This document shows positions 22,701-33,506 of a stretch of 64,000 bases of DNA, piece after piece. Made by a program: the position numbers and the translations under genes. The first letter of the stretch is position 1. Each line of letters begins with the position of its first letter. Source of the stretch: Branchiostoma floridae (lineage: Eukaryota > Chordata > Leptocardii > Amphioxiformes > Branchiostomatidae); contig NC_049987.1 in the NCBI RefSeq assembly GCF_000003815.2, forward strand, positions 6,928,609 to 6,992,608. Reading direction: 5' to 3'. The notes beneath the pieces are model-generated. The model saw only the letters and a list, made by a program, of their open reading frames with translations, had not been told where the DNA came from and made no database searches.

Positions 22701-25571
22701 CAGCTCGTAGTTTCGTCCCCCGTACATTATACAATACCAGCCAGGACCACAGCCCATTTTCCCCGTTGAATCGCTCATGTCGATAATGTGATCGCCAGAT
22801 TGCAGCTTGGTGCGCCTCTCCTGTCAGCCGGGTCGAATCTTTAATTTGGGCAGGTTTGATGGCTGCAGAAGATTGACGTTGATGAATTCCTTTTAGTTGT
22901 GATTCTATGTGATAATCCCCATCAAGGCCTCAGTACCCTACCCTACCCTGCCCCTATAGGGTAGTCTAAGGGAGACATGTATGATCATTTATGTCACACC
23001 TGGGCAGCGATAACGTTCGATGCAGGTGTTCCGGACCAGATGATAAAAAGCCGTATCACATGGGCTTCGAAGTTTTATCGCACAGGCTTCCATTGAGTAA
23101 TTCGAACATACTCTGCGCACGCCGAGTGCGGCGCGGTCGAAAATTCGAACACTTGATTCAGGCGTTGGAACATTGCTTTTTTAACAATCTTTGTTCGAGG
23201 GCACTACATTTCTCAACTACTAGCGCAGGTGGTACAACACGCTGTATTCCGTGTCACCCTAGGTACCAGCCCGACCGCGCGCGGGTAGGATCGCCCGACG
23301 GCCGAATATGTATCATCTGTGTGTCCTGGCCTTGCATGCATGTTTAATGGTGCTTCTTAGAGCCGCGCTGATTGACGAGCGTGCAGGGGGAACCTGGCAG
23401 CAGGTATCTCCCGCCCCTCCCTTCTCATGACCATCCATCCGCACGGCCTCATTACTACTGACATGTACATTACATTTCACTCAGATGTACGTATGTGAGT
23501 GAACAGGTGGACCTTGCCATACTTACAGTGACTGGATAAAACGCCACCATACGATAACTGTGCCTATTGCAGAAATGCGCACAATGCAACACTGTGACAT
23601 CTAATAAACTAATACTCGGTTACGATTATGAAGGTTGGGCATCTAGGTAAGCAGTATATAAAGCCAATTCAATCTTTAAAACTAGATGAAAATAGAAGAT
23701 TCACTTCCGGACGTTTCCAGTGACATATCTCACTCTGGAAACACTCAAAACTGGAAACGTCCGGAAGCAAATCTCCGATTGTTATCAAAGCGCAGAGATT
23801 AAATTGCCTTTAGATAATACTCGAATAACGGTTGACGTCAGATGATGAAAATCTTGTGTCCTTCTATAGGCAAGGAGGAGCAGATCTACAAGAAGCTGAG
23901 AAGCGCGCACGTGAGGATGAAGGTGTTCAAGAAGAAAGACATTCCGAAGCAGTGGCACTACAGGAACAACCGCCGCATCATGCCCATCATAGCTGTGGCT
24001 GACGACGGCTGGAGCATCGTGCAGAACTTCACTCAGAACACGTTTACTATCAAAGGTAACAATCACTCTGACAAACAAGCTTCTAAACTTGACTTTTTTT
24101 ACTACGAACTTCACCCAGAACACGTTTACCATCAAAAGTAACTAAAAAACACGCTACTAACATGACTTTACTAAGAACTTCCCTCAGAACGCGAAATGTA
24201 ACAAACAAACATCTACTAAAGGTAACGGTGCCCAGAACGCATTCACTATTAAAGAAAAACAAACTCACTATTGAAGGTTGAATAAAAATCTGTTTAATAT
24301 CAATGGAAACAACAACAAAAACACGCTATCAAAGGTGACTTCACTCCCAATGTATTTGTTATCATATGTAACGTTAGCTAACAAATCTATATCAAATATA
24401 CAATCATACACATGGCCGCTTGTTTTTATGTCAAAACAAAAGTCTGTGCCTGATTCGCTGCTTAAAACGCCACCTTGTGATCTACATCCTAACTACATAA
24501 AAAGAAAGGCACAACCTAAGTGATGATTAATAGGATGGCATCTTCTTTCACACTATTCAGTAGGTCTTTTGCATTTGGTTCATATCTTAAACTTGTCCAC
24601 TTTTACTGCTGAACATACAATCGTGTGAGCCTCTGATCTTGCTGTCACTCAGGTAACCATGGTTACAACAACAGCATCATCAAGATGAGCGCGCTCTTCA
24701 TCGCCTTCGGACCGGCGTTCGAGGAGGGCCTGACCTCCAAACCCTTCAGTAACGTTGACCTCTACCCGCTCATGTGCAAGATCTTGGACTTCGAGCCCAG
24801 ACCCAACAACGGATCTTTGGAGACGGTGAAACACATCCTGTTCGACTATGACTCCATGGCGTCTAAAGGGACAGGTACGAACTAAGAAGTTTGTAGGAAC
24901 ATTTCCCGCCTGATTTCGATTTGATTCATGACTATCTAGTAGTATACCCTGTGATGTTTCTAATAGGAGAACTTCCTTGTTACAGTAAATGTTGTCATTA
25001 GATTGCCCCGTGTCCTAGTTTCCAACGTTCTCGTTTTCTATTTTTTTTACTTTTCCTCCTCTCTGTCTCTCATAGCCCCTCCATTTACTGTCTTTACGCT
25101 CAGCTCCGTTTCTTTCTTTTCTTTCTTGTTTATAATTTATTACCCCTCCCTGTCTTTTGTCTCGCACAGTTATACCATCTTTCCGATCGTCAAGATAACA
25201 TGATTGAAATTACAACACAAAATCAAGTTTCATTGTAACTTCTTCGTTGAACCCTCCAACATGGCGGACATTTGTTACGTCATCGTCACGTGAGTGCAAA
25301 CACCTTTTCCTGTTCTCCTGCAGGTATCGCTGTTTTTTGCACCCTGTTGCTGGTGGTGGCGCTCATGGCCGGTGGCTACTACGCTTGGCAACGTCACTAC
25401 GGACATAAGGAAGAACCAATCGTGGGCGAGTACGTCAACCTGGACGAGACCAACCCACAACAGGGGGGTGGCGGCGGTGTGCCGTACGAACAGCAGGAAC
25501 AACACCTAAACCTGAAGAATCAGACCAAGGCGTCTTACGGACAAGAGCATGGCTACGGAGGAACGCAATAA
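16763..25571 (+). CDS. ENPP4/5-like ectonucleotide pyrophosphatase/phosphodiesterase
   Basis: Five coding exons with consistent phases: 16763-17470, 18555-18693, 23870-24055, 24653-24874 and 25324-25571, giving 500 aa. A splice acceptor at 16659 opens a 5' UTR exon (16660-16762). The protein is a type I membrane phosphodiesterase predicted to hydrolyse extracellular nucleotides or phosphodiesters with two zinc ions. Visible features: signal peptide (about 1-19); LLLLSFDGF with metal ligand D38; catalytic T75 in TKTDPNH; EEPDRSGH with D197 and H201; TSDHGM with D244 and H245; GNHGYNN with H347; then a transmembrane helix at about 419-440 and a 60-residue glycine/glutamine-rich tail. All catalytic positions are present. 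Length, lack of somatomedin and nuclease-like domains, and the C-terminal anchor point to ENPP4/5 rather than ENPP1-3 or 7. Intron 2 is 5.2 kb and carries repeats. The exon-3 donor lies in a degenerate tandem duplication. Confidence 0.9.
17585..17785 (-). mobile_element. tRNA-derived SINE in ENPP intron 1
   Basis: Read on the minus strand from about 17775, GTCGGTGCAATGGTCCAGTG then GGTAGAGTGTTCG gives an A-box-like head, and GTGAGTTCGATCCCCGGCC gives a good B box. A non-tRNA body (with CTGCTTAGCACTCAGCATTC on the plus strand read in reverse) follows. The order and spacing are those of a tRNA-derived SINE; the head lacks a complete mature tRNA fold. Confidence 0.8.
17868..18320. repeat. Dispersed repeat starting CTTCGCCAAGGTTATATTTT
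   Basis: The segment begins CTTCGCCAAGGTTATATTTT then GGGTAGCGTTTGTATG, and contains stretches reminiscent of non-coding dispersed repeats (ACACAGACAGACACACAGAC near the right end). The same terminus occurs in reverse orientation at about 62435-62475 inside WDR3, so it is an interspersed family. No open frame for a transposase is seen. Confidence 0.6.
19937..19949 (+). promoter_or_regulatory. Candidate DR1 nuclear-receptor site
   Basis: GGGTCAGAGGTCA is two AGGTCA-like half-sites in direct repeat with a one-base spacer, the arrangement bound by RXR heterodimers and HNF4. A third half-site (GAGGTCAGC) follows at about 19957 after a repeated GCGAGTCCGAG phrase. It lies in ENPP intron 2; function is inferred from motif only. 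Confidence 0.3.
20762..20862. repeat. Inverted-repeat element, family copy A
   Basis: Starts GACATCCAGGTAATAAGATA, has a left arm with ACTTACTCAAGCA and a right arm CAGTTGCTTGAGTAATTACT. Arms are reverse complementary with mismatches. Same family as 51847, 52888 and 58605. Confidence 0.7.
22105..22318. repeat. Two-copy tandem duplication of about 107 bp
   Basis: Copy 1 (ATGGCGAGTGTAAAATTAAG ... TAAAAGAGTGTGGCACATGA ... ATTATGGTTGCAATG) and copy 2 (ATGGCGATTGTAAAATCAGG ... TAAAAGAGTGTGGCATATGA ... ATAATGGTTGCTATAATG) are clearly homologous with scattered substitutions. Confidence 0.8.
23704..23767. repeat. 18-bp inverted repeat with 28-bp spacer
   Basis: CTTCCGGACGTTTCCAGT (23704-23721) and ACTGGAAACGTCCGGAAG (23750-23767) are exact reverse complements. 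A third TCTGGAAACACTC lies between. Located about 100 bases upstream of ENPP exon 3. Confidence 0.9.
24020..24295 (+). repeat. Degenerate tandem repeat anchored on the ENPP exon-3 donor
   Basis: The exon end AACTTCACTCAGAACACG then TTTACTATCAAAG|GTAACAA recurs in the intron as AACTTCACCCAGAACACGTT then TACCATCAAAAGTAAC (from about 24107), AACTTCCCTCAGAACGC (about 24176), CCCAGAACGCATTCACTATT (about 24231) and GCTATCAAAGGTGAC (about 24324). Period is roughly 55-90 and copies are old. The first copy is coding (exon residues NFTQNTFTIKG); the others are intronic. Confidence 0.75.
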
Positions 25572-26521
25572 GTCTAAAGAACTCTCAATAGGCAATGTTA
25601 CTCTTTCCCAAACCAACGGGCTGCCGACGTTACAGGGGACCTACGTCATTACCGTCTGCATTTAACGTGTTCTAGCCACAGATTGGGTTCGAACGTGAAT
25701 CTGACCTGCTACAATGCGTTCTGATATTGGAACGCGTTCGAAAATGTGTCTAGTGACTTGTTAGAACGGTTTCGAACATTGAAACGCGATGGAACATCTA
25801 TGCTAAACGCATTTGAACGCTGACGGATATGACGTACACCGCTCGTGACGTAAGCAACTTGGTGGTCTGCGACAGTCTGAACTCGTCTATTTATATCATC
25901 TCTGCATTCTTTACATCTGTGCAATAATTTTGTGTGAAAATGATTCATTATATCATCCTTATTTTCATCATCAGTGATACTATAGGTGCTTTTTTACCCT
26001 TACGGTATGAACACGAGTGAAAAAGTCCGACGATCTGAGACCAAGTAAGGAAAGAACTTAACCCAAACCTGTGCTACCAAGCTCACCGATTCATTCACGG
26101 GTCATGTGATAGAATGGAGGCGTTCTGTGTCTCCCCTACTGGTCTCCTCCATGTGCAGTTTGCATAGAGGCGAATACAGTCATATAGTTACCTTTTATTT
26201 CAACATGCACTAGTCTCCAGTATGTGACAATCACGCAGTCTCTCTAGACGTATAACGATAGGTGATGTCTGGTAACGTTTGAAAGTTGTGATGTCGTAAG
26301 GTCTTGACGTCGTCAAGGTCGCGTTGTGAGTAATTCTCTCTGTACGGACGTTAATAATCTATATTTTTGACGTCAAAAATCACGTGTATATTCAAGAGTG
26401 AGTATAGTAAAACATATCAATATATGACACAAGCTATTCAGACCTGTAGCTGGAGTAAAGGTAGTAGAATATTGTCGATCGACACGACTGTACGTTATTC
26501 ATGATTGATTGTGCGTATTCA

Positions 26522-26527
26522 AATAAA
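26522..26527 (+). terminator. Poly(A) signal, ENPP (first candidate)
   Basis: AATAAA followed within about 20-30 bases by GT-rich sequence (CTGTGACGTGTGGG), the layout of a cleavage site. Confidence 0.5.
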
Positions 26528-26671
26528 CTGCTAACTTTTGCTAGACGCTGTGACGTGTGGGTAGAATCAAGGTTACGAAGACAGTGAGCTTTATGACTTT
26601 TATGATTATTCTGTCGCCGCTGCTATACACACAGATGCGAAATTCTTCTGCAATTAATATTCTTGTTGTGC

Positions 26672-26677
26672 AATAAA
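26672..26677 (+). terminator. Poly(A) signal, ENPP (second candidate)
   Basis: A second AATAAA, preceded by TTCTTGTTGTGC, 150 bases after the first. Either or both may be used. Confidence 0.45.
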
Positions 26678-27544
26678 TGATCTGTATCTTGAGTTCGTCA
26701 ACTTTTTACTAACGTTTATATTACGAAATAATGATCTTAGGTGCTGTTAAACATTAGCGGCTTCTACCTTATTACATGCATGGGCGATAGACCAGCGAGT
26801 CTTGTTGCTGACATCGCTGTTGTTTTGCCTAATGATTAAGCAAAGTTGTCACTTGGTCTGGTCACAGAGCTAGCTCGCGCAAATATGACCAGTGGGATAG
26901 AGTAGGTGTTTGGAGTCGGTTTTCTGTTCTCGCCAATATTTGAGTGCCTTCCGTGACAGTTCGTTCGTTGTTTGTTCGTCGTTGCAGGGGACCGAGTGCG
27001 CCACTAGCCTGTGTTAAGTGTGGATTCTATCATTTTTTTTCGGAATGAGTACACAGATTGTGCAGTGCACAATCATGCCTACAAGGTTGAGGTATACTAA
27101 CAAAAATACAAACAAACAGCGATCTTTAAACAAAACAAAAAACAAAAACTCGATGGCCTTCAGTCTGAGGTTACACATAATATTTACATGTCAAGGACGC
27201 AGTCCTCAGTTCTGTGGCCTTCAGCTACACATGCAGCCATGTGGTGTAAACATGCCTGAGGCGCAAGTCTGGTCTGCCGCATCCAATTCAAGTCATTACA
27301 CATGCACTCACACACAAGTGCTTTTTGATAGAACATAATATCTGTACGCTTGGCCAGTTTTAATGTGAACTTTTGTTGTTAAATTATGCATGAAAACGAC
27401 TGACTTCTGATAACCACCTGATCGCAAAGTTGAGCGCATAGTTGCCTTCCAGCCATCTTCAAGACAAACGTGACCTCTGGGTCAATTAAACTGGATTATC
27501 TGGATTTGTGCTCAGTCAGCCATTGTCGTCCATTAGACTGCGAT

Positions 27545-27556
27545 ATGCCGGTGTAA
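27545..27556 (+). promoter_or_regulatory. Minimal upstream open frame (3 codons)
   Basis: ATG CCG GTG TAA ends one base before the main ATG at 27558. Such a short upstream frame would require reinitiation or leaky scanning for the main frame to be translated. It matters only if the transcript starts upstream of 27545. Confidence 0.4.
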
Positions 27557-27557
27557 A

Positions 27558-30500
27558 ATGCCAGGTTTGCTGACGCGGAGCGCGTTAGCCACCCTGATTG
27601 TTGGTTTGTTAGTGTACGCCGTTCTGCCCTATATCTACCCTCATTACAAACTTCTACCTGACCTCGACCCCAGAGCACCTAGCAACACCGTTCTCGTTCC
27701 CGGGGAATTGCACGACACCGGTCCTGAAGTCAACGATTCAAAGTTCGGAGAATCGTTTGCAAGGTTTTTTGAGTTAGGCGAAGGTGAAGAGACTAATGAA
27801 CCTGTAATAGAAGAGCAGTCTAGCGAAGAGACGCCGGAACTATCAGACGAGTCGGAAGACTCAGGGGAGAGCTTGAACAGTACAGACGTGGGGTACGCTA
27901 GTCTGGTGAGTCATGTTCAGTTTAAGGGTTATTGTTGCTGTAATCGACAAGGTTCTATGTCAACCTTTGCCGCCAGATAACAGCTGNNNNNNNNNNNNNN
28001 NNNNNNNNNNNNNNNNNNNNNNNNNNNNNNNNNNNNNNNNNNNNNNNNNNNNNNNNNNNNNNNNNNNNNNNNNNNNNNNNNNNNNNCGAAAGCTTCATTG
28101 GCCATATCTAGACATGTAATGACTACTTAGTTCAGTCAATGTACCGTTCTAAACATTACACGGTTTCGACCTAGTACCTGTGTCGGTGGGAGGACAACGT
28201 CACTAAAACACTGTCTTCTGTGATTGAATGTATCGTGCAGGGGGCAAAGTTGATAGTCCTGTCTAACGCCAAAGCACAGAAGGCAGGAGCGCTCTGTCTG
28301 AATGGTTTGCCTCCAGGCTACTACTACAGACCAGGTGAGCCCAGCTGAACCCGTCATGCGGCTGTGTGATGCATTGCATAAAAGACTCGCACACGCATGT
28401 AATGAGTGAATTAAGACGGTTTGATAATTGTGGAGGGGCATTGGAATAAAGACGTTTGTAAAGCCATCTTTCAAATATAACATATTACTGCTAATGCATT
28501 TTGCCCACGAGTAAATACGTCAAACATTTCATTGTAACATTGAGTACTACTGATACATAAAAGCATAGTCATAGTGTAACTTACCACAGGCTGGGGTTTG
28601 GGTGCGCGGTCGTGGATAGTGTTCCTGCGGGGCGGCGAAGGATGCACGACCGAGAAGGAGTGCTACCTCCGTTCCAAGACGTCTCTGGGAAGCGTGCACA
28701 AGTCCAGAAAGTGGCGCCGACTGGGCGGCATCATGTCCGGAGACAAGCAGCGCAACCCCGAGTTCCACAACTGGAACGGCGTCTCGCTGATCTACTGTGA
28801 CGGCTTCTCGTTCGCAGGTTAGTCTCTACTGTACCGGACTCTCATGGAGAAATGAAAACAACTTTGGGTGCTTATATGATGTTTGCATGCAGAAACGGCA
28901 GCAATGTTAGTTGTTTGTATATGATGGACCTAATGAAGAATGCTAATGCATTGATTATATTAAGTATATAGCTGAGATGTGCAAAATCATTTGAAAACTT
29001 GGCGGACCTGTTCTACATCTTTTTATCTGAAGATAAAGAATTGAAGATGAACTTCTGGCCCGAAATCATGAGCTTATGTCGTCATATTTAATTTTTCCAG
29101 GCGACAGACTCTCCCCGATGGTCTACAACGGGACGGAGATGTACTCCCGGGGCCGCCGCGTCCTGGATGCCATATTCACGGACCTGCTGCGCTCAGGCAT
29201 GGCTGGTGCTGAGCGGGTCATCCTCTTCGGTCATTCCGGTACAGTGTTATCGTCTTGTTCTTGTAAACGAAACATTTCCAGCCATTCCGGTACAGTGTTA
29301 TCGTCTTGTTCTCGTAAACGAAACATTTCCAGCCATTCCGGTACAGTTTTATCGCATTGTTCTAGAAACCAACCATTTCAGCCATTCCGGTACAGTCTCG
29401 TTGTCCTATGCTCAGAAACGAATCCGATTATTTTGTCTATTCCGGTACAGTTTTGTCGTTCTGTCCTCACAAATTTACCATTTGGGCCATTCTGGTAGAA
29501 TTCCGTTGTCCTGTACTCAAATTTACAGTTCCACCCATTCCGGGGCAGTTTTGTCGTCCTATTCTCAGAACACAACATTTCGGCTATTCCTGTACACGTC
29601 GTCCTGTTCTCACAAACTTTCCATTCCAGCGGCTGACAAAGGAAAAAAAAAACGGTACAGTGTCGTCGTGTTCTCGCAAACTTGCCAATTCGGCTTTCCC
29701 GGAGAGCTTTGTCGCGATGCTGACTAAGGCAAAACTTCCACAGATATGTTCAAATTAAACTTTCCTTGTAGCGGTAAAGTTCAACTTCAGAATCAACTTC
29801 TTAAAAAAAATGGATCTCATAGCCACGGAACTTATTGTGGGTTTTTTTGGCACGTTTGACCAATTGCTGACGACACGTATCCGGAAGATCACGTGTTAAT
29901 AAGATCACGTGTTCGTAACTCTCGCGAGTTCATGCATGAGGTGATTGGTCGTCAGTATTGATCCTGAAGAAGGCGACAGTAGCCGTTGTAGATTTTATCC
30001 GTATGTACTTTTGTGTTTGAAGAAAGTTAACCTTTGTGTTTGTTCTTGTCCAGCGGGAGGACTGGGAGCTCTGCTAAACTCGGACCGCCTGAGGAGACTG
30101 CTGCCGCCCGGAGTAGACTTCAAGCTTCTCGTCATCTCCTTCCTGCAGCCCAAGTTTCCACAAGGATCTTACGCGAGGGGAGTCAAGAAGCTTCTACAAA
30201 ATATGGCAACGATACACAACATCTCAGGTATCTAAGTAAACCAACGAATAAACTAGATTGCGACAGAACAAATGTCTCCATATTGAATCATTCATGAGAT
30301 TACAAAGGCCAGCCATTCAGAACATTTGAATTTGAAGGCACGGGGCGTCAGCAATTGGAGTGTTGACAGTGTTGATTGTCGTAACGTTAAACAATCTTTA
30401 TCACATTACTGATAGACGATCAGGATTGCGACGAACACTTCTTATATCCGTAGAAACGACACAAAATATTCCTACAAATTCCTTAAAAATCACATCTATA

Positions 30501-31669
30501 TTCAAGTAACTAATCGTTCGTTTTTTCCTGATTCTCGCAAGAGACCCACAGATTGTGCAATTACTAGTACATAATTATGTGACCATTCAAATGATACGCA
30601 TATTCTGCTCCTTTACCCGTCTTCAGGCACGCTACCTAGCGATTGTGTGAAGAATTACCCGTCCAAAGAACACGCCTGTCTGCTGCCGTCCATCCTGATT
30701 CCCCTCCAGTCCGTGGATGCGTTCTACGTCAACTCCGTGTACGACAGGTGGTCGATGGGGAACCTACTGCGCATAAGGTGTTGTGTTCCTTATCTAACGT
30801 TTACGTCAGGTGGTGCTTTTTGTCCTTAACTGACGTCTACGTCAAGTGGCAATGTCCTTTAATATCTGACGTCTTTAATGCGTATTGCCATGGTGCCCTT
30901 CACCCTCCGTGATAAGATGTTTCATATCTCGTAGGTGTCTTGATGAATTCACACTTGTGTTTCTTGGTGCATGTTGTGAATCGACATGCGTGCCTTCCGC
31001 ACGTAAACCGAGGTTCTATGCGTCTTTACCTTGACTGCATTTTTGGTCATGATCTCCCTGTCTGTCGTTCGGTATTCCAAATATGACTTAAGCATCTTGT
31101 GATATGGTCTACTATCTAGCGTTTCTATCAAGAGTGTCCTGTAGTTGTACATGTGTCATTTTGCCTACACAGTGACTACATTCAAATCAAATATCAAAAC
31201 GAGGATTGATTTGGAATATGCTGTCCCACGTTTTCACAAGCGCAAGTTCAACTCATTTGGTGACTATGGCCCGCTTCACACACGAGTTTCTGAATGCACC
31301 CCAAGTCGACTCATCTCCTTCAAGTCGACTAAAAAAACGCGTGTGTAAAGCTGACCTCTGACTGTTCAATGTTTCCACAGGTGCGAGCCCAACCGCTGTA
31401 GGAAATCTAAAACTAGGAACAAACTCCAAGGGTGGAGTGCAGCATTTGCCGAGCAAGTACCGAGCATGCTCAAACCGAATGACGGCGTTTTCGTAGCCAA
31501 CTGCGTGACCCATATGATCGCATTGGACGATAGGACGTGGTTCTCTACCAAAGTCGGAGGAAAAACCATTGCAGAGGCGTTCGGGGACTGGTACTTCGGT
31601 CGTGGGTACAACCACACGCACTTGGACTGTTTCAGCCTAGACTGTTACCCAAACCCTACATGTGCTTAA
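27558..31669 (+). CDS. NOTUM / pectin acetylesterase-family hydrolase, paralogue A
   Basis: Seven exons in phase: 27558-27905, 28241-28334, 28590-28817, 29101-29238, 30054-30227, 30627-30777 and 31381-31669; 473 aa. The family comprises alpha/beta-hydrolase carboxylesterases; animal NOTUM removes palmitoleate from Wnt. Visible motifs: an N-terminal hydrophobic segment (about residues 9-27) with no obvious cleavage site, suggesting a type II anchor; an acidic spacer (about 60-115); LNGLPPGYYYRPG; SWIVFLRGGEGC (oxyanion region); WNGVSLIYCDG; nucleophile S269 in GHSAGGLGALLNS, split by intron 4; D367 in NSVYDRW; H422 in ANCVTH; C-terminal DWYFGRG and CYPNPTC. All three catalytic residues are present. 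Human NOTUM is similar in length but has a cleaved signal peptide, so the anchor is unusual. The 100-N gap falls in intron 1. The exon-4 donor and the stop codon both lie in tandem arrays. Whether it acts on Wnt is not shown. Confidence 0.85.
27987..28086. other. Assembly gap (100 N)
   Basis: A run of exactly 100 N inside intron 1 of NOTUM-like A, a conventional gap of unknown size. Any open frame running through it is meaningless. Confidence 0.99.
29225..29720 (+). repeat. 51-bp tandem array on the exon-4 donor of NOTUM-like A
   Basis: CATTCCGGTACAG starts at 29232, 29283 and 29334 (period 51), then about 29383 and 29437, with more diverged copies to about 29700. The first copy contains the genuine donor (CATTCCG|GTACAG). 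Each of the next two copies has TTTCCAG just before CCATTCCG|GTACAG, so each repeat resembles a 43-base intron plus an 8-base exon. The TCC codon for nucleophile S269 lies within the unit. Confidence 0.92.
30778..31380 (+). other. NOTUM-like A intron 6
   Basis: A 600-base intron. Its start has two diverged copies of a phrase like TTTACGTCAGGTGGTGCTTT and TCTACGTCAAGTGGCAATGT, which also resemble exon-6 sequence (TTCTACGTCAACTCC, GACAGGTGGTCG). This may be another old junction duplication, but it is too degraded to be sure. Confidence 0.45.
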
Positions 31670-31910
31670 CAGCATTTAGACTGTTTAAGTGTAGACTGTT
31701 ACCCGAACCCTACATGTGCTTAACATCACTTAGACTGTTTGGGTGCATACTGTTATCCAAACCCTACATGTGTTTAAGCAAAGGCACTTAGACTGAGTAA
31801 GCTTAGACTGTTACCAACATGTGTTTAACAACACATAGACTGTTTGAGCGTAGACTGTTACCAAGCCCTAATGTGTTTAACCAAAGACACTTAAACTGTG
31901 TAAGCCCAGG
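31625..31910 (+). repeat. 54-bp tandem array spanning the stop codon of NOTUM-like A
   Basis: The end of the coding sequence, GACTGTTACCCAAACCCTAC then ATGTGCTTAA, is repeated downstream. ACTGTTACCC or its variant starts at 31641, 31695 and 31749 (period 54), then less regularly to about 31880. The first copy is the real C-terminus (DCYPNPTCA then TAA). Since 54 is 18 codons, each early copy re-encodes the same end in frame and carries its own TAA. Confidence 0.93.
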
Positions 31911-31925
31911 CATATTAATACCAAA

Positions 31926-31926
31926 A

Positions 31927-31959
<33 letters not shown>

Positions 31960-31962
31960 CTA

Positions 31963-32038
<76 letters not shown>
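31926..32038. repeat. AT dinucleotide microsatellite
   Basis: A CT run leads into about 100 bases of TATATA with one TCTATC interruption. Confidence 0.97.
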
Positions 32039-32040
<2 letters not shown>

Positions 32041-33506
32041 TATAAAAGAGTTCAAAAATGTACATTTTATGTAATGAAATTAAGTCAGTGAACGCCAGAG
32101 TACTCTAACATGCAATTTCAGAATGTTGTGTACTGTGGTATAAGTTGGTGCTATCCGAGACAGATATATCCCGCGTTTGAACGTTTGTAACCGAGTACAT
32201 GTAATTAGATAGACATTTGATGAGGTGCAATCTTTAACTAGATTTAGAAGAAATGAGAGTTTTATTCGACTTGCGATTGTAAACCAGTGGTAAACATGCA
32301 ATGCAAAGCTGCGTATTTGTGCTGCGGTGGGTATGGTTTATAATGTTGAAATGACTCGTGACTACATGGTGACATAAGAAGTTGTACGGATGTTATGACT
32401 TATATGTTACATTTTGAAAAAAATCATGGTGACAATAATGGCGATGGAAACCAAACAGTAACATATCAATAGAAAGTGCAAGGACCCCCCGTTGATTGGA
32501 AACAGACAACCGGAAAGACTGTGGCGTTATCAAATTGCTTTATCAAATTTTGATATGTAACGTTATTATCTATTACAAACAATATTGTTACAGGTAAGGC
32601 ATGTGTGTGGTTAAAGGACTCCTTTACTCCTTTATATTGGATGGGAGAGTTCAAACGGAAATGGCTATATATATCATATATTGTAAAATATTATTATATT
32701 TTTGCAACACTTCGGATTCTTACATCATTACGTTATTTTCCAAAAAGAGTCTGGTGAGGAATATTGTGACATATTTATAATATTCCCTGTTTTCTGTTCA
32801 AAATTCCTAAAGGACGACAAACGGCGCTAAAAACGTCACAATGTCCCCCACAAACCTCTGCTTGGAAAGTCTATAATTATCAAGTTTTCCTCAAAATTGT
32901 GTTGATATTGTTATTAATAGGAAGATCTGAGGGGTCCAAATAACGACGTTGTGTACAGTTGACTTATTAATAAAGGGCCGGCAAATTCAGTGAAGTAACC
33001 ATTACTGTCGTCGATAGGACGACCCTTTCTATTCAGATTCAGAATAAACATTTCTGCTATAATCCTGTCACACAGTCTCGACAAATACATTCATTCCACC
33101 TTTGTACCTAATCTTCTTCACTAACCTAATAAAAAGGTCATTTTCTTGAGCAATCTAATCAATTAGCACCGGTTTGGAGGCCATATAACTTATCGTCAGC
33201 CAGTTAATCCAATAATGAGGACACTTCTTGCCACAGTCAGCACAGGTCCGACCGGTTTTCCGCGGCTTGGTCGCGACAATTGTAGTAAAGCCACATGTAC
33301 GAATTTATGTGAACAAGCTACACGTCGGTTTGAACAGTTCTCCCAGTGTAACTGCTGCTGTTCCGAGATTTTCCTACGTTGTGATGAAACCTGAGACCAG
33401 GCGGTTAAGTCGTGCCTGGACTGGATATGAGTCGTGACGCACGCGTGCATCGGTCCCAATGACGCCAAAGATCGCATCAAATTGTATTTTGTAGCTGCCT
33501 GAGGCA
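32039..33506. other. Spacer between the two NOTUM-like genes
   Basis: AT-rich, no exon recognised. The last 300 bases before 33507 are more GC-balanced and may hold the promoter and 5' UTR of paralogue B, without a clear TATA or initiator. Confidence 0.45.

Larger units (their letters stand above)
18694..23869. other. ENPP intron 2
   Basis: A 5.2-kb intron. It contains an inverted-repeat element (20762-20862), a tandem duplication (22105-22318), an inverted repeat near its 3' end (23704-23767) and a GC-rich block around 19920-20200 with nuclear-receptor-like half-sites. No additional exon is needed: exon 2 and exon 3 join in phase within a continuous ENPP alignment. Confidence 0.75.
25572..27544 (+). 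other. ENPP 3' UTR and intergenic spacer to NOTUM-like A
   Basis: The probable ENPP 3' UTR runs from the TAA at 25569-25571 to one of two poly(A) signals near 26.5-26.7 kb. Downstream to 27544 I see no exon; sequence just before the NOTUM-like start may be its promoter and 5' UTR but has no clear TATA box. Confidence 0.6.

Noticed and set aside
27913-28119. Open frame through the N run
   Set aside because: Contains only ambiguous residues across an assembly gap.
29076-29727. Serine-rich open frames with repeated HSGTVLSS
   Set aside because: Read-through of NOTUM-like A exon 4 into its junction array; the splice donor at 29239 joins in phase to GHSAGG.
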